Shown here piece by piece: positions 29,079-39,300 of a stretch of DNA of 42,190 bases. The stretch lies in contig NZ_BCXD01000031.1 in assembly GCF_001894925.1 (NCBI RefSeq), forward strand, positions 1 through 42,190, read 5' to 3'. The first letter of the stretch is position 1, and each line of letters starts with the position of its first letter. The stretch comes from Rhodococcus rhodnii NBRC 100604 (GTDB lineage Bacteria; Actinomycetota; Actinomycetes; Mycobacteriales; Mycobacteriaceae). Under the pieces are notes generated by a model. It was not told the DNA's origin and did no database searches. It saw nothing but the letters and a program-made list of their open reading frames with translations. The position numbers were made by a program, and so were the translations under genes.

Positions 29079-29948
29079 ATGCCGGCGTCCGATGCCTCAC
29101 CCGTCCGCGTTCTCGTCCTCGTCGCCTCGATCCGCCCAGGCCGTATCGCGCCCGCTGTAGCCGCGTGGTTCGTCGCCGCCGCGTCACGTCCGGACGTCGC
29201 GCTCGATCTCGTCGACCTCGCGGATCACCCGCTCCCTGCCGACCTCACCGACTCCGCCGCGACCGAGGCGCTGCGCCCCCGCATCGCCGATGCGGAGGCC
29301 GTCGTCGTCGTGACGTCGGAGTACAACCACGGGTACCCGGCGTCCCTCAAGACCGCGCTGGACAGCTACTCGACGGAGTGGCGAGGAACGCCCGTGGGCT
29401 TCGTGTCCTACGGCGGGCCGTCGGGTGGCCGGCTCGCCGTCGAGCAGCTGCGCCTCGTCGCGATCGAACTCCACATGATGCCCGTCCGCCGGGCGGTGTC
29501 GTTCGATCGCGCGCGCAAGCGCTTCGCATCGGGAGCCGAGGTCCACGACGACATGGCGTCCGATCACGCGAACCAGATGGTCGATCAGCTCGTGTGGTGG
29601 GCCCTGCGGCACGGGCCGCAGGGCCGTACCCGGGCTAGTAGCGGTCGTCGCGGAATCGGCCGTCGTCGGCCCGGCCCGGCTCGTGGCCGTTCGGTGGCCG
29701 GAACGGCGGGGGCTCGCGAAACGCAGGGGGTTCCTGGAAGGCCGGCGGCTCCTGGAACGCCGGGGGCTCCCGGAACGCTGGAGGGTCCTGCAGTGCCGGC
29801 GGCGCCTGGAAGGTGGGCGGCTCGGCGAACGCCGGAGGCTGCTGGGCAGCGGGGGCCACGTACTGCGGCGCGGGCTGCTCGCGGTATCGCGCTCCGTCGT
29901 GACGCGCGCCCGCACCCGCGTACACCGGGGTTCTCGGGCTGCCGATGA
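29079..29948 (+). CDS. NADPH-dependent FMN reductase family protein, long C-terminus
   Basis: Residues 1-185 match the NADPH-dependent FMN reductase family (flavodoxin-like fold): VLVLVASIRPGRIAPAVAAWF with the flavin phosphate loop (residues 16-22), then TSEYNHGYPASLKTALD (about 82-98) and SYGGPSGG. Family members stop near 180-190 residues, but this frame has no stop until 29948 and would add about 105 residues rich in Gly, Pro, Ala and Arg. That extension runs antisense through the repeat-encoding end of eccE (overlap 29635-29948). The two possibilities are a genuine read-on created by the repeat, or a frame error near 29630. I trust the start and domain, not the C-terminal end. Confidence 0.72.
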   Translation: MPASDASPVRVLVLVASIRPGRIAPAVAAWFVAAASRPDVALDLVDLADHPLPADLTDSAATEALRPRIADAEAVVVVTSEYNHGYPASLKTALDSYSTEWRGTPVGFVSYGGPSGGRLAVEQLRLVAIELHMMPVRRAVSFDRARKRFASGAEVHDDMASDHANQMVDQLVWWALRHGPQGRTRASSGRRGIGRRRPGPARGRSVAGTAGARETQGVPGRPAAPGTPGAPGTLEGPAVPAAPGRWAARRTPEAAGQRGPRTAARAARGIALRRDARPHPRTPGFSGCR

Positions 29949-31554
29949 AGGCCGTCTCGACGGGAATCGTCATGACCATCAGATCGATGCTGCTGCCACC
30001 GGTCGTCAGCCGGATCCGCTGACCCACGGCGTCCGGCTGGACGATCGACAGGTCCGGCGTCGAGTGCGGCCACTGCGACGGATCCGAGAACAGATACACG
30101 GCCGTCACGCCAGCGCGGGGCGGGAGCGCCGCGACGCCGTCGAAGAGCACGGTGTTGAACGCGCCCTCGCTCGGCAGATGGACCCCGGCGAGCCGCAGCC
30201 GGTCCGGGGAGCCGAGGGCGTCGATCAGCGGCGACCACGAGTCGGGCCGGTCCGTGTGGACGAGCACCCGCGCACCCGTCGCGACGGCCCGGAACACGAG
30301 CTGATGCGCGAGATACAGCTCACCGGCGACGAACACGTTCGCGACACCCGCACCCGTGACACGTGCCGCGATGCCGGTGCCGGAGTCGTCGGATCCGACG
30401 AGCTGACCACACCCCGCGGGAACGAGACCGAGGTCGTCGAGTCGAGTGACCGGGACGTCGCCGGAGGGCAGGACGTCCTCGAGATCGGGAAGCGCGAGAG
30501 GAAGGTTCGCGAGCAGAGCAGCACGGTGGCGGCCCTGCATCGAGACGAGGCCCTTCGCCGCGATCGGCTCCGGCACCTCGCGCGTCGTGATGCGCGCGGC
30601 GGCACTCACCGACACGACGCCGTCGCGCCCGGCGGGACGCAGTCGCAACGTGACCGTCGTGCCCAGGCTCGCGGGAGCCCACAGCTTCGCGAGCAGTTCC
30701 TGGGAGAGCGCTGCGGGTTCGATCGCGTAGCCGGTGTTGCACACGCCGGGAAGGGGCGCGTGGTTCCACGACTCGGTGAGCTCCGCGGGATCGACACCGC
30801 GGCTGATGTGCTGAGCAGCCGTCTCGATCTCGGGTGCCGTGAGAATGCGAGAACGGCAGCCCGCGTCGGCGAGTGAGCGGACGACGCGCGTCGCGGCGAC
30901 CGTCACCGCGCGTGCGGTGCCCTCGGCGCCCTCGCCGCGGCTCGCGATCGCGTCCAGATTGCCGACGGCGTCGAGCCGCAGTGCGAGCCAGACCATCCGG
31001 GTCGCCGTCGCGGGCAGCGGGCCGATGAGGGCGTCGTACACCTCGGTCGCCCTCGTGCCGGGCGCGGCGCGGTAGCCGTGCGAGACGATGTCGATCCCGC
31101 TCAGCGTGATGTCGTGCTGACGCAGGCACGACGCGATCGCCGCGGCCGGCAACTCGTGCGTCGCCTCGAATCCGTCGCGTGTGATGCGAGTGAGGTCGCC
31201 GAGCGGAGGCTGCACTTCGACGACTGCGACGACGCTCGTACCGTTCCAGCAGAGGCCGACCGACTGGCCGTTGCCCACCTGGAAGTTCTCGACCCGAGGC
31301 CGCTGATAGGGCTGCTTGCGCAGGTAGCGCAGCGCCGTCCCGAGCCACTCGATCGTCGACCAGCCGCCGATGCGGACGAGCAGAGCCGCGGCGACGACGA
31401 CCGCGACCGCGGCGCCCGCCCAGATCGGCGCACCGCACACGGCGACCACGATGCCGATCGCGAGTCCGATCGCCTGCGCCGTGACGACGTGCACGGGCGC
31501 GACGCGCGCGACGCCCGAACCCGAGCGTGTGTGCGCGAGCTGGGACCGAGACAT
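29635..31554 (-). CDS. eccE: Type VII secretion protein EccE (ESX-4-type)
   Basis: A 639-residue membrane component of the type VII secretion machine. Two membrane segments (about residues 20-65) are followed by a cytosolic domain with the family pattern GGWSTIEWLGTALRYL and GQSVGLCWNG. From about residue 565 the sequence becomes Pro-rich, and residues 573-620 are eight tandem PPAFxE-type hexapeptides, ending in an acidic/Arg tail. The ATG at 31554 follows GGGGGAG. EccE completes the core complex EccB-C-D-E; the M. tuberculosis ESX-4 locus lacks it, but it occurs in other Mycobacteriales. It is divergent from eccB. Confidence 0.88.
   Translation of the reverse strand: MSRSQLAHTRSGSGVARVAPVHVVTAQAIGLAIGIVVAVCGAPIWAGAAVAVVVAAALLVRIGGWSTIEWLGTALRYLRKQPYQRPRVENFQVGNGQSVGLCWNGTSVVAVVEVQPPLGDLTRITRDGFEATHELPAAAIASCLRQHDITLSGIDIVSHGYRAAPGTRATEVYDALIGPLPATATRMVWLALRLDAVGNLDAIASRGEGAEGTARAVTVAATRVVRSLADAGCRSRILTAPEIETAAQHISRGVDPAELTESWNHAPLPGVCNTGYAIEPAALSQELLAKLWAPASLGTTVTLRLRPAGRDGVVSVSAAARITTREVPEPIAAKGLVSMQGRHRAALLANLPLALPDLEDVLPSGDVPVTRLDDLGLVPAGCGQLVGSDDSGTGIAARVTGAGVANVFVAGELYLAHQLVFRAVATGARVLVHTDRPDSWSPLIDALGSPDRLRLAGVHLPSEGAFNTVLFDGVAALPPRAGVTAVYLFSDPSQWPHSTPDLSIVQPDAVGQRIRLTTGGSSIDLMVMTIPVETAFIGSPRTPVYAGAGARHDGARYREQPAPQYVAPAAQQPPAFAEPPTFQAPPALQDPPAFREPPAFQEPPAFQEPPAFREPPPFRPPNGHEPGRADDGRFRDDRY
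29695..29838 (-). repeat. Tandem 18-base repeat encoding PPAFxE hexapeptides in eccE
   Basis: Eight consecutive 18-base units encode, from N to C terminus, PPAFAE, PPTFQA, PPALQD, PPAFRE, PPAFQE, PPAFQE, PPAFRE and PPPFRP. Units in the middle are most alike, as in recent slippage. The array lies on the antisense strand of the FMN reductase frame and explains why that frame has no stop there and reads like collagen. Confidence 0.85.
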
Positions 31555-31670
31555 GTCCACTCCCCCCGAGAACTCCGATGCCGGCCGCCCCACAGCAGGT
31601 GTGCGCAGCGGCGGCCGCGAGGGGAACTGTAACGTGTGCCCGCGAAAGCTGTGCGGTAAGGGGGAGCACC

Positions 31671-33161
31671 ATGGCGTCCACACCCACCACGAGGTGGCAG
31701 GTCAGCGGATACCGGTTTCTGGTCCGGCGGATGGAGCACGCGCTCGTCCGGCGCGATGTCCGGATGCTGCACGACCCGATGCGGTCGCAGTCGCGGGCCT
31801 TCACCGTCGGCCTCGTCGCCGCCAGCGTCGGGCTCGCGGGGTGCGGCGCACTCGCCCTGCTCCGGCCGCAGGACAAGATCGGCGACTCCGCGATCGTCGT
31901 CGGAAAGGACTCGGGCGCAATGTACGTCGCGTACGAGGACACCTTCCGGCCGGTGCTCAACCTCGCGTCGGCGCGGCTGATCCTCGGCTCCCCGGACGAG
32001 CCCGCCGTCGTCGCCGACGACGAGATCGCGAGCCGTCCGCGCGGGCCGCTCATGGGCATTCCGGGTGCGCCCTCGGCGCTGAACGAGGCGCAGCAGGCCT
32101 CGTGGACCGTGTGCGACACCGTGACCGCCGACGGCGGTGGTCCGCTCGAGACGTCGATTCTCGTGGGCGACACCGACCTCGGCGACGGACGATTCGAACT
32201 CGGCGACGATCAGGCCATGCTCGTGTCGAACTCGGGCACGACGTATCTCGTCCATCGCGGTGCCCGCGCGCAGATCGACCTCGACAGTGCTGCGGTACGA
32301 AAGGCGTACGGGCTCGGCGACGTGGTCCCGCGGCCGGTGAGCAAGGCATTGCTCAACGCGCTGCCCGAGCAGCCGCGCATCGCGGCGCCCGAGATCGGCG
32401 GCCAGGGACGCGAACCCGCCGACAACCGGCTCGGCGTGCCCGTCGGCTCGGTCGTCCGCACCGGAAGCGACGACGCCACCGAGTACTACCTCGTCCTGCT
32501 CGGTGGTGTCCAGCGCGTCTCGAAGCCGGTGGCGGACATCGTCTTCGAGACGAACGGGCTCGGTGCACTCGAGATCCCGCAGGTGCGTCCCGACGTCGTG
32601 AACAAGATCGCCCAGGTCGACGACGTCGCGGTCGGCACGTTCCCCACCGCGGCCCTCGACATCGTCGACACGAGAAGCGATCCCGTCGGCTGCCTGTCGT
32701 GGACCAAGCTCGCCGACTCCGATGTCGACGGGACGCGGAACGCCTCCGTCGGCCTCATCGCGGGCCGGTCGCTCCCGATGCCCGCCGACGCGCGCACCGT
32801 CACGCTCGCGCAGGCCGACGGTCCCGGCGACAACGCCGACGCGGTGTGGGTGCAGCCGGGTGCGTCGGGATTCGTCCAGTCGACCGGGATCTCGCCCGAC
32901 AGTCAGCGGGTCGGCAGCGTGTTCGTGCTGTCCGACACCGGCGTTCGCTACGGGCTCGCCGACGGCGGAGCATCACAGACGGGCGGGTCGTCGCACCCCG
33001 CGGCTTCGGCGCTCGGTGCCCCCGCGCATCCCGCACTCGCGCCGTGGCCGGTGCTCGACCTGCTGGCCCCCGGCCCGGTGTTGTCGCGGAGCGATGCACT
33101 CGTCGCACACGACGGAATGGCCGCTGCGCAGGGCTCCGTGGCCGTCACCCCCGCCAACTGA
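31671..33161 (+). CDS. eccB: Type VII secretion protein EccB (ESX-4-type)
   Basis: A 496-residue membrane protein of the type VII core complex. The N-terminus PTTRWQVSGYRFLVRRMEHALVRRDVRM is a family hallmark, one membrane helix follows (about residues 44-64), and the rest is periplasmic, with Cys in WTVCDTV and VGCLSWTK, the pair likely to form a disulphide. In ESX systems EccB caps the pore on the outer side. The ATG at 31671 has GGGGGAG seven bases ahead. The gene is divergent from eccE and converges on mycP, matching the M. tuberculosis ESX-4 layout. Confidence 0.92.
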   Translation: MASTPTTRWQVSGYRFLVRRMEHALVRRDVRMLHDPMRSQSRAFTVGLVAASVGLAGCGALALLRPQDKIGDSAIVVGKDSGAMYVAYEDTFRPVLNLASARLILGSPDEPAVVADDEIASRPRGPLMGIPGAPSALNEAQQASWTVCDTVTADGGGPLETSILVGDTDLGDGRFELGDDQAMLVSNSGTTYLVHRGARAQIDLDSAAVRKAYGLGDVVPRPVSKALLNALPEQPRIAAPEIGGQGREPADNRLGVPVGSVVRTGSDDATEYYLVLLGGVQRVSKPVADIVFETNGLGALEIPQVRPDVVNKIAQVDDVAVGTFPTAALDIVDTRSDPVGCLSWTKLADSDVDGTRNASVGLIAGRSLPMPADARTVTLAQADGPGDNADAVWVQPGASGFVQSTGISPDSQRVGSVFVLSDTGVRYGLADGGASQTGGSSHPAASALGAPAHPALAPWPVLDLLAPGPVLSRSDALVAHDGMAAAQGSVAVTPAN

Positions 33162-33163
33162 CG

Positions 33164-33205
33164 ACGACCTCGCCGGACGGAGCCGAGTCCGGCCGGCGAG
33201 GTCGT
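33164..33205. terminator. Bidirectional terminator between eccB and mycP
   Basis: Thirteen-base perfect arms (33164-33176 and 33193-33205) enclose an inner four-base stem (CGGA/TCCG). The hairpin starts three bases after the eccB stop and ends 15 bases before the mycP stop, so it can serve both convergent genes. Confidence 0.8.
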
Positions 33206-33220
33206 ACGGAGAATCGGCGA

Positions 33221-34591
33221 TCAGCGGCCGCGGCGTGATGCCGGGCGCGCACGCAGGCGTCTGCCGAGCGGGAACGATGCGGCGATACCGAGCCCGAACA
33301 GCACCACCAGGATTCCCGCTGCCGTCAGCGCGACCGTCCGCGGCCGTGGATCTGCGACGGGTGGGGCCTGGGGCGCCGCGACGGCAACCGAATCGGGTTC
33401 TTCGACCGACGCACCCTCGAACGGCAGTTCCGACGTCACCGCGGCGAGCGGATCGACGACGCCGTACCCGATCTTGAGTCCGCGATCCTCCGCACCCGAA
33501 TGCGCTGTGCGCGTGATGCGTTCCATCACCTGGCGTGCGTTCAGCTCAGGCCGGTAGGACCGCACCAGTGCGGCGGTCGCGGACACGAGCGGAGCGGCGA
33601 ACGACGTTCCGTCGGCCACGGCCATTCGGTCGGACTTCTGCGAGAGGGACGTCACCCGGCTGCCCGGGGCCGCGACGTCGACCCACGGGCCTGCGAGCGA
33701 GAAGTCGCTGGGACGGCCGTTCTGATCGATCGAGCCGACCGTGAGAACCAGATCGTCGTGCCACCCCGGCGTCGAGGCGAGCGAGACCGAATCCCACGGG
33801 CTGACGGTCGGATCGGTCGGCAGATCGATCGGATTCTGTGCCTCGCACCCGGACCCGACGTTGCCGGCCGCCGCGACGACGACGACGTCACGCACGTTGA
33901 CCGCGTAGTCGAGCGCCGAACCGATGTAGGCGTCGTCGGGCCCGATGCCGCCGCGTGAACACGTCACGACCGAGATGTTGATGACGGTCGCCCCGGCGTC
34001 CGCTGCGGTCCGGATCGCGCGGGCGAGGTCGGTGAGATAGCCGTAGCCGCCTTCGTCGCTCGCCGAGGTCTCGGCATGATCGCCCTCGCTGCGTCCCTGG
34101 GGGCGGTGATAGTCGCTCGTCTGGCGGATCGACAGGATCTCCGCGTCGGGGGCGCCACCGGCGAAACCCGACCCGCGTGCCGGTGCGGCACCGATCAGGC
34201 CGGCGACCAGGGTGCCGTGGCCCTGGCAGTCCTGCAGTCCGTCGCCCCCGCCCACGAGATCGCCGCCGCCCGCCAGCATGCGCAGTCGGGGATGCGGTGA
34301 GACTCCGGTGTCGATGACCGCCACCTTCTGCCCGGCCCCGGTCGTGAACGGCCATACCGACGCGAAGTCGAGCATCGCCTGCGGGTAGGGGACGGACGGG
34401 GAGTCGCCGACGGGTTCGACACCGCCGCTGAAGCATCGGTGCTTCTCCTCGGCCGGCAGCGGAGCGGGCGGCGGAGTGAGGTTCGGCATGATCGGTTGCG
34501 GGACGATCGCACCGGCCGGTCCCGGCGCGATACCCGCCGTCAGTGCGGCGATCGCGGCGACGAGGACCGATCGTGCTGCGAGGCGCTTCAC
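33221..34591 (-). CDS. mycP: Type VII secretion mycosin protease MycP
   Basis: A 456-residue membrane-anchored subtilisin-like protease of the ESX machine. It has a signal peptide (about residues 1-28), the catalytic triad Asp94 (AVIDTGVSPHP), His125 (CQGHGTLVAG) and Ser330 (DGTSFAAPLVSA), the oxyanion Asn244 (AAAGNVG), and a C-terminal helix (about 419-441) followed by an Arg-rich tail. Cys53, Cys122, Cys211 and Cys249 are likely disulphide partners. Mycosins are needed for stable assembly of the core complex. The GTG start overlaps the eccD stop (GTGA). Confidence 0.94.
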   Translation of the reverse strand: MKRLAARSVLVAAIAALTAGIAPGPAGAIVPQPIMPNLTPPPAPLPAEEKHRCFSGGVEPVGDSPSVPYPQAMLDFASVWPFTTGAGQKVAVIDTGVSPHPRLRMLAGGGDLVGGGDGLQDCQGHGTLVAGLIGAAPARGSGFAGGAPDAEILSIRQTSDYHRPQGRSEGDHAETSASDEGGYGYLTDLARAIRTAADAGATVINISVVTCSRGGIGPDDAYIGSALDYAVNVRDVVVVAAAGNVGSGCEAQNPIDLPTDPTVSPWDSVSLASTPGWHDDLVLTVGSIDQNGRPSDFSLAGPWVDVAAPGSRVTSLSQKSDRMAVADGTSFAAPLVSATAALVRSYRPELNARQVMERITRTAHSGAEDRGLKIGYGVVDPLAAVTSELPFEGASVEEPDSVAVAAPQAPPVADPRPRTVALTAAGILVVLFGLGIAASFPLGRRLRARPASRRGR

Positions 34592-36075
34592 AGCCCGCGC
34601 ATGAGGGCGTGGAGGCCGAGGACCCAGCACACCAGTGGCAGCACCGTCGCGATGATCGCGAGGTCGACCAGCTCGGTGGCCCGGCGCATCACCGGCGAGA
34701 AGGACTGCGTGGGCGCGAGGAAGCCGAGGGCGAGGGCGCCGAGCACGCCGAGCAACACGACTCCGAAGACGACGAGCGCCATCGCCGACGTCGTGATCGA
34801 GGCACCGACGAGCAGGGCCGCGACGAGGACGGTGCCTCCGCCGATCAACGGAACCGCCTGGCGGACACTGCCGTAGGTCCTGCCCCGGAACATCAGGACG
34901 ACGGCTGCCGCGAAGGACAGAAGGATGCCGGGCCAGTACACGATCGTGTCGTTCTCGCCGCGGGCCGCCAGCAGCGATCCGACGACCGTGAGTACGACCG
35001 ACGCGACGACGATGCCGGTGAGATACCGCCGTGCCTGCGCGGCGCGCTGGGCCAGCACGTCGAACGTCGGCATGGTCCGGGCGTCGTCCGGGTCGTCCTC
35101 GGCGGGATCGACCGAGGTGCCCGGCGCCGGTACGGGAGGCAGCGGGAGTTTCGCGAGCAGGATCGCGAGCCGGGGCGCGGCCCCGAGCAGCAGCAGCGCG
35201 ACGCCGACGACGCCCGCGCCGAGCCGGTACGTCGGTGCGTCGGCGAGGGTGTCGACGGTCGCCGCCACGGCGGTCGCGAGCGACACGAGGGCCGTCGCGG
35301 TGTAGGTCGTCGTCCCGACGCCAGAGACGCGCAGCAGGAGAATCGCCGTCGCGGTGACCAGCGCCGCGCCCAGCAGAACGTGTGGCGCACCGACCGCACC
35401 GGGAACGAACAGGAAGCCCGCGGTGAGCGACAGCGGAAGGGCGCACGTGCCGAGCACGAGCGAGGCACCGGTGTCGCCGTACACGCGACCGACGACCGAA
35501 CCGGCGACGAGGAAGACCACGGCGGCGAAGAAGGCCGCACCGGCGGCGAGATACGAACTCGTCCCGGCCTCGGCCCACAGCAGCGAGAACGACGCCGTCG
35601 CCGTGAGCGCCACCGCGGCGATCGCGCCCATCGTGCGTGCCCATGCGGGTGACCACTCCTTCTCGGTGTCGGCGCCCGAGAGCGCCACCGAGTACATGAT
35701 GTCGTCGAACAGCGGTGGGGGAGCCGCGGTGTCGGCGTGCTCGAGAACGAGGAGGTCCCCGTCGCGGATGCCGTGTTCCTGGAGGGTGAGGGTCGACGAC
35801 AGCGGCGCCTGGCCGATCTTCGCCAGTACCCACTCGCTGGGTTCGAGCTGCTCGTGCGAGTCGTCGAAGTCGTTCTCGCCGTGATGGCCGCGAATGGTGT
35901 CGAGGACACCCGGGATCAGCATCGCGAGCGGGACCGACGCCGGAACGGCGAGGTCGACCTGCGTGTGCGCGGCGAGGATCGTGAGCCGGCAGAGATCGGG
36001 TGCCGCGCCGCGTCGTGGCGCGCCACCGGTCCGCGGGCCGGGTGCGAAGCCCCGCTGGTCGCTGGTGATCGTCAC
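34588..36075 (-). CDS. eccD: Type VII secretion protein EccD (ESX-4-type)
   Basis: A 495-residue inner-membrane component. The first 125 residues form the cytosolic ubiquitin-like domain (CRLTILAAHTQVDLAVPASVPLAML; ending DGDLLVLEHAD), followed by about eleven membrane segments; a cytosolic loop rich in Asp and Pro splits them near the middle. EccD dimers line the membrane vestibule of ESX complexes. The GTG at 36075 is preceded by GGAGGGGG. It is cotranscribed with mycP and divergent from eccC. Confidence 0.92.
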   Translation of the reverse strand: MTITSDQRGFAPGPRTGGAPRRGAAPDLCRLTILAAHTQVDLAVPASVPLAMLIPGVLDTIRGHHGENDFDDSHEQLEPSEWVLAKIGQAPLSSTLTLQEHGIRDGDLLVLEHADTAAPPPLFDDIMYSVALSGADTEKEWSPAWARTMGAIAAVALTATASFSLLWAEAGTSSYLAAGAAFFAAVVFLVAGSVVGRVYGDTGASLVLGTCALPLSLTAGFLFVPGAVGAPHVLLGAALVTATAILLLRVSGVGTTTYTATALVSLATAVAATVDTLADAPTYRLGAGVVGVALLLLGAAPRLAILLAKLPLPPVPAPGTSVDPAEDDPDDARTMPTFDVLAQRAAQARRYLTGIVVASVVLTVVGSLLAARGENDTIVYWPGILLSFAAAVVLMFRGRTYGSVRQAVPLIGGGTVLVAALLVGASITTSAMALVVFGVVLLGVLGALALGFLAPTQSFSPVMRRATELVDLAIIATVLPLVCWVLGLHALMRGL

Positions 36076-36334
36076 TGCTACGTCCCCCTCCGACGGATTC
36101 GCGGGTGGCCGCGCCGTCCTGATTCGCCCCCGGCGTGGATCGATCCCACGCGTGATCGACTGGCACGATAGCGGAGCGCGGCGACGCAGGCATCAGCGCC
36201 CGGTGCGAGCCCGCCGTGTATCGCACTCGCCGTCGGGTGCGCTAGTCTGCCGATGCACCGGGCGGGAACCGGCACAGGGGGGCCGGCGCCGCGGTGGCGA
36301 GCCCGTCCGGGACAGCGTTGGGGGGAACGATCAC

Positions 36335-39300
36335 GTGAGCACGGTCCGATTCGCGCGCAGAGCGCGTCGTGAGGTGCCGCGCATCCCCGCGGGCGAGGTG
36401 AGCCTGCAGGCGCCGCCCGAGATCCCCAGAATCGTCCCCGGCAATCTGCTCATGAAGCTGCTGCCCGTCGTCATGGTCGTGGCGATGATCGGCATGATGG
36501 CGCTGATGTTCACATCGGGCATGGCGCGCAGCCCGATGGCGATGCTCTTCCCGGTCATGATGATGGTCTCGATGCTCGGCATGCTCGCCGGCGGCGGACG
36601 CGGCAACGGCCCCAAGGCGTCCGAGGCGAACGAGGACCGCAAGGACTATCTCCGCTACCTCGACCAGTTGCGCAAGGACGTCGGCGACACCGCGCAGGCG
36701 CAGCGTGCGTCGCTCGAATGGAGCCACCCCGATCCCGGGACGCTCTGGACGCTCTCCGGTACACCCCGAATGTGGGAACGGCGCATCACCGACCCCGACT
36801 ACTGTCACGTGCGCGTCGGGCGCGGCAGCCAGCGGCTCGCGACCCGGCTCATCGCTCCCGAGACCGGGCCGGTGGACGACCTCGAACCGGTCGCGGCGGT
36901 CTCGCTGCGGCGCTTCGTCCGGACCCACTCGGTGGTGCCCGAACTGCCCACGGCCGTCTCGCTCCGCGGGTTCGCGTCGCTGTCGATCGACGGCGATCGC
37001 GCCGCCGCCCGGTCGCTCGTTCGCGCGATGCTCATGCAGCTGTGCACCTTCCAGGGACCCGACACGCTGCTGGTCGCCGTCGTGTGCGGACCGGACACCG
37101 CGCGCGAATGGGAATGGGTCAAGTGGCTCCCGCATTCCCAGCACCCTGACGTCGTCGACGGCGTCGGCAGTGCCCGCATGATCTACGGATCGATCCTCGA
37201 ACTCGAGTCCGCGCTCGGCCCGATGCTGGCGCTGCGGAGCCGTTTCTCCCGCAATTCGCCTCCGAGCGCGGGAGTTCCGCAGATCGTCGTGGTCGTCGAC
37301 GGCGGAATCCTCGACGGCGACTCCGGAGCAATCACCGACGGTGGCGTCGACTCGACCATCGTGATCGATCTCAGCCACTTCTGCGCCCGGCTGACCGCGA
37401 CGCGCGGCCTCCAGTTGGTCGTGGACGCGGACTCCGTCGGTGCCCGCAGCGGTTCCGGCGTCGAGAAGTTCGCTGTGCCCGACGTCATGTCCGCGCACCG
37501 CGCCGAGACACTCGCTCGCCGGCTCGCCCCCTATCGCGCCCCGTCGCAGTCCGTCGCGGACGTCGAGGACGACGACGCGCCCGCGCAGTCGTGGGGCCAG
37601 ATGATCGGTGTCGGCGACATCACGCGGCTCAACCCCGAGCACGCGTGGCAGCCGAGGCTCGGCCGCGAACGGCTGCGCGTCCCCATCGGTCTCGGCGTCG
37701 ACGGCAGCCCGGTGGAGATCGACCTCAAGGAATCCGCCGAGAACGGCATGGGTCCGCACGGACTGTGCATCGGCGCGACGGGCTCGGGCAAGTCGGAGTT
37801 CCTGCGCACGCTCGTGCTCGGCCTCGTCGCGACGCATTCGCCCGACGCACTCAACCTCGTGCTCGTCGACTTCAAGGGTGGCGCGACATTCCTCGGGCTC
37901 GAGGACGCACCCCACGTCGCCGCCGTCATCACCAACCTCGCCGAAGAACTCGCAATGGTCGACCGCATGCGTGACGCGCTCGCCGGCGAGATGAACCGGC
38001 GACAAGAACTGCTCCGCTCGGCGGGCAACTTCGCGAACGTCACCGAATACGAGAAGGCGCGCATGGCCGGCGCGGATCTCGACCCGCTGCCCGCGCTGTT
38101 CATCGTCGTCGACGAGTTCTCCGAACTGCTCAGCCAGCAGCCCGAGTTCGCCGAACTCTTCGTGGCGATCGGTCGGCTCGGCCGCTCGCTGCACATCCAT
38201 CTGCTGCTCGCCAGCCAGCGTCTCGAAGAAGGAAAGCTCCGCGGCCTCGACAGCCACCTTTCCTACCGCATCGGCCTGAAGACCTTCTCCGCCAACGAGT
38301 CACGCAGTGTCCTCGGCGTTCCGGACGCCTACCATCTGCCCGCCTCGCCCGGCGCCGGATACCTCAAGTGCGACTCCTCCGAGATCGTCCGCTTCCAGGC
38401 GTCCTACGTCTCGGGTGTGTACGAGGGCGGCCACTACGACATCCGCCGTCACGACGCCGTCGAGGCGATCGAGGCCAGGCCCAAGGTGTTCACCTCCGCT
38501 CCCGTCGCGCTCGACGCACCGCCGCCGAGCATCGAGGCCGTCGTTCCGGACGTCCCCGTCGTCGCCGAGACCAGGACGACGATCGAGATCATCGTCGATC
38601 GCATTCGCGGACAGGGCAATCCCGCGCACGAGGTCTGGCTGCCGCCGCTCGAGGAGGCGCCCACCCTCGATCTCATGCTGCCGCGTTCCGCGCTCACCGA
38701 TCCGGTGCCCGAACTCAGTTCGCTGCGCGCGCCGATCGGTGCCGTCGATCGTCCCTACGATCAGCGGCGTGACCTCATGGTCGTCGACCTCGCGGGATCG
38801 GCCGGCAACGTCGCCGTCGTCGGTGGTCCGCAGTCCGGCAAGTCGACGGCGCTGCGCACCCTCGTGATGTCGCTCGCACTCACTCACAGTGCCGAGCAGG
38901 TGCAGGTGTACTGCCTCGATTTCGGTGGTGGCACGCTCTCCGGCATCGCCAACCTCCCGCATGTGGGATCGGTCGCGGGTCGCCGAGACGTCGACCGCGT
39001 GCGCCGCACCGTCGCCGAGATGACGACGATCGTGCGAACTCGCGAAGAGCGGTTCCGCGATCTCGGTATCGAGTCGATGGCGGAGTTCCGGCGTCTGCGC
39101 GCCTCCGATCCGGCGTCGAGCGCGTCCGCCCGTGGCGCTCACGAGGATCCGTTCGGCGACGTCTTTCTCGTCATCGACGGTTACGCGAGCATCCGTCAGG
39201 ACTTCGAGCCGCTCGAAGCCCAGCTCACCGCGCTCGCCGCTCAGGGCCTGTCGTACGGCGTCCACCTCGTGATCAGCCTCTCGCGCTGGGGTGAGGTCCG

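Noticed and set aside
33221-36226. A 1,001-codon minus-strand frame covering mycP and eccD
   Set aside because: Only the mycP part (from 34591) is real; the rest is the shadow frame of eccD, which has its own start at 36075 and a four-base overlap with mycP.
35894-36334. N-terminal extension of EccC by 147 codons
   Set aside because: The extension runs antisense through the start of eccD and has no family similarity; the GTG at 36335 with a GGGGGGAA site gives the normal EccC start.
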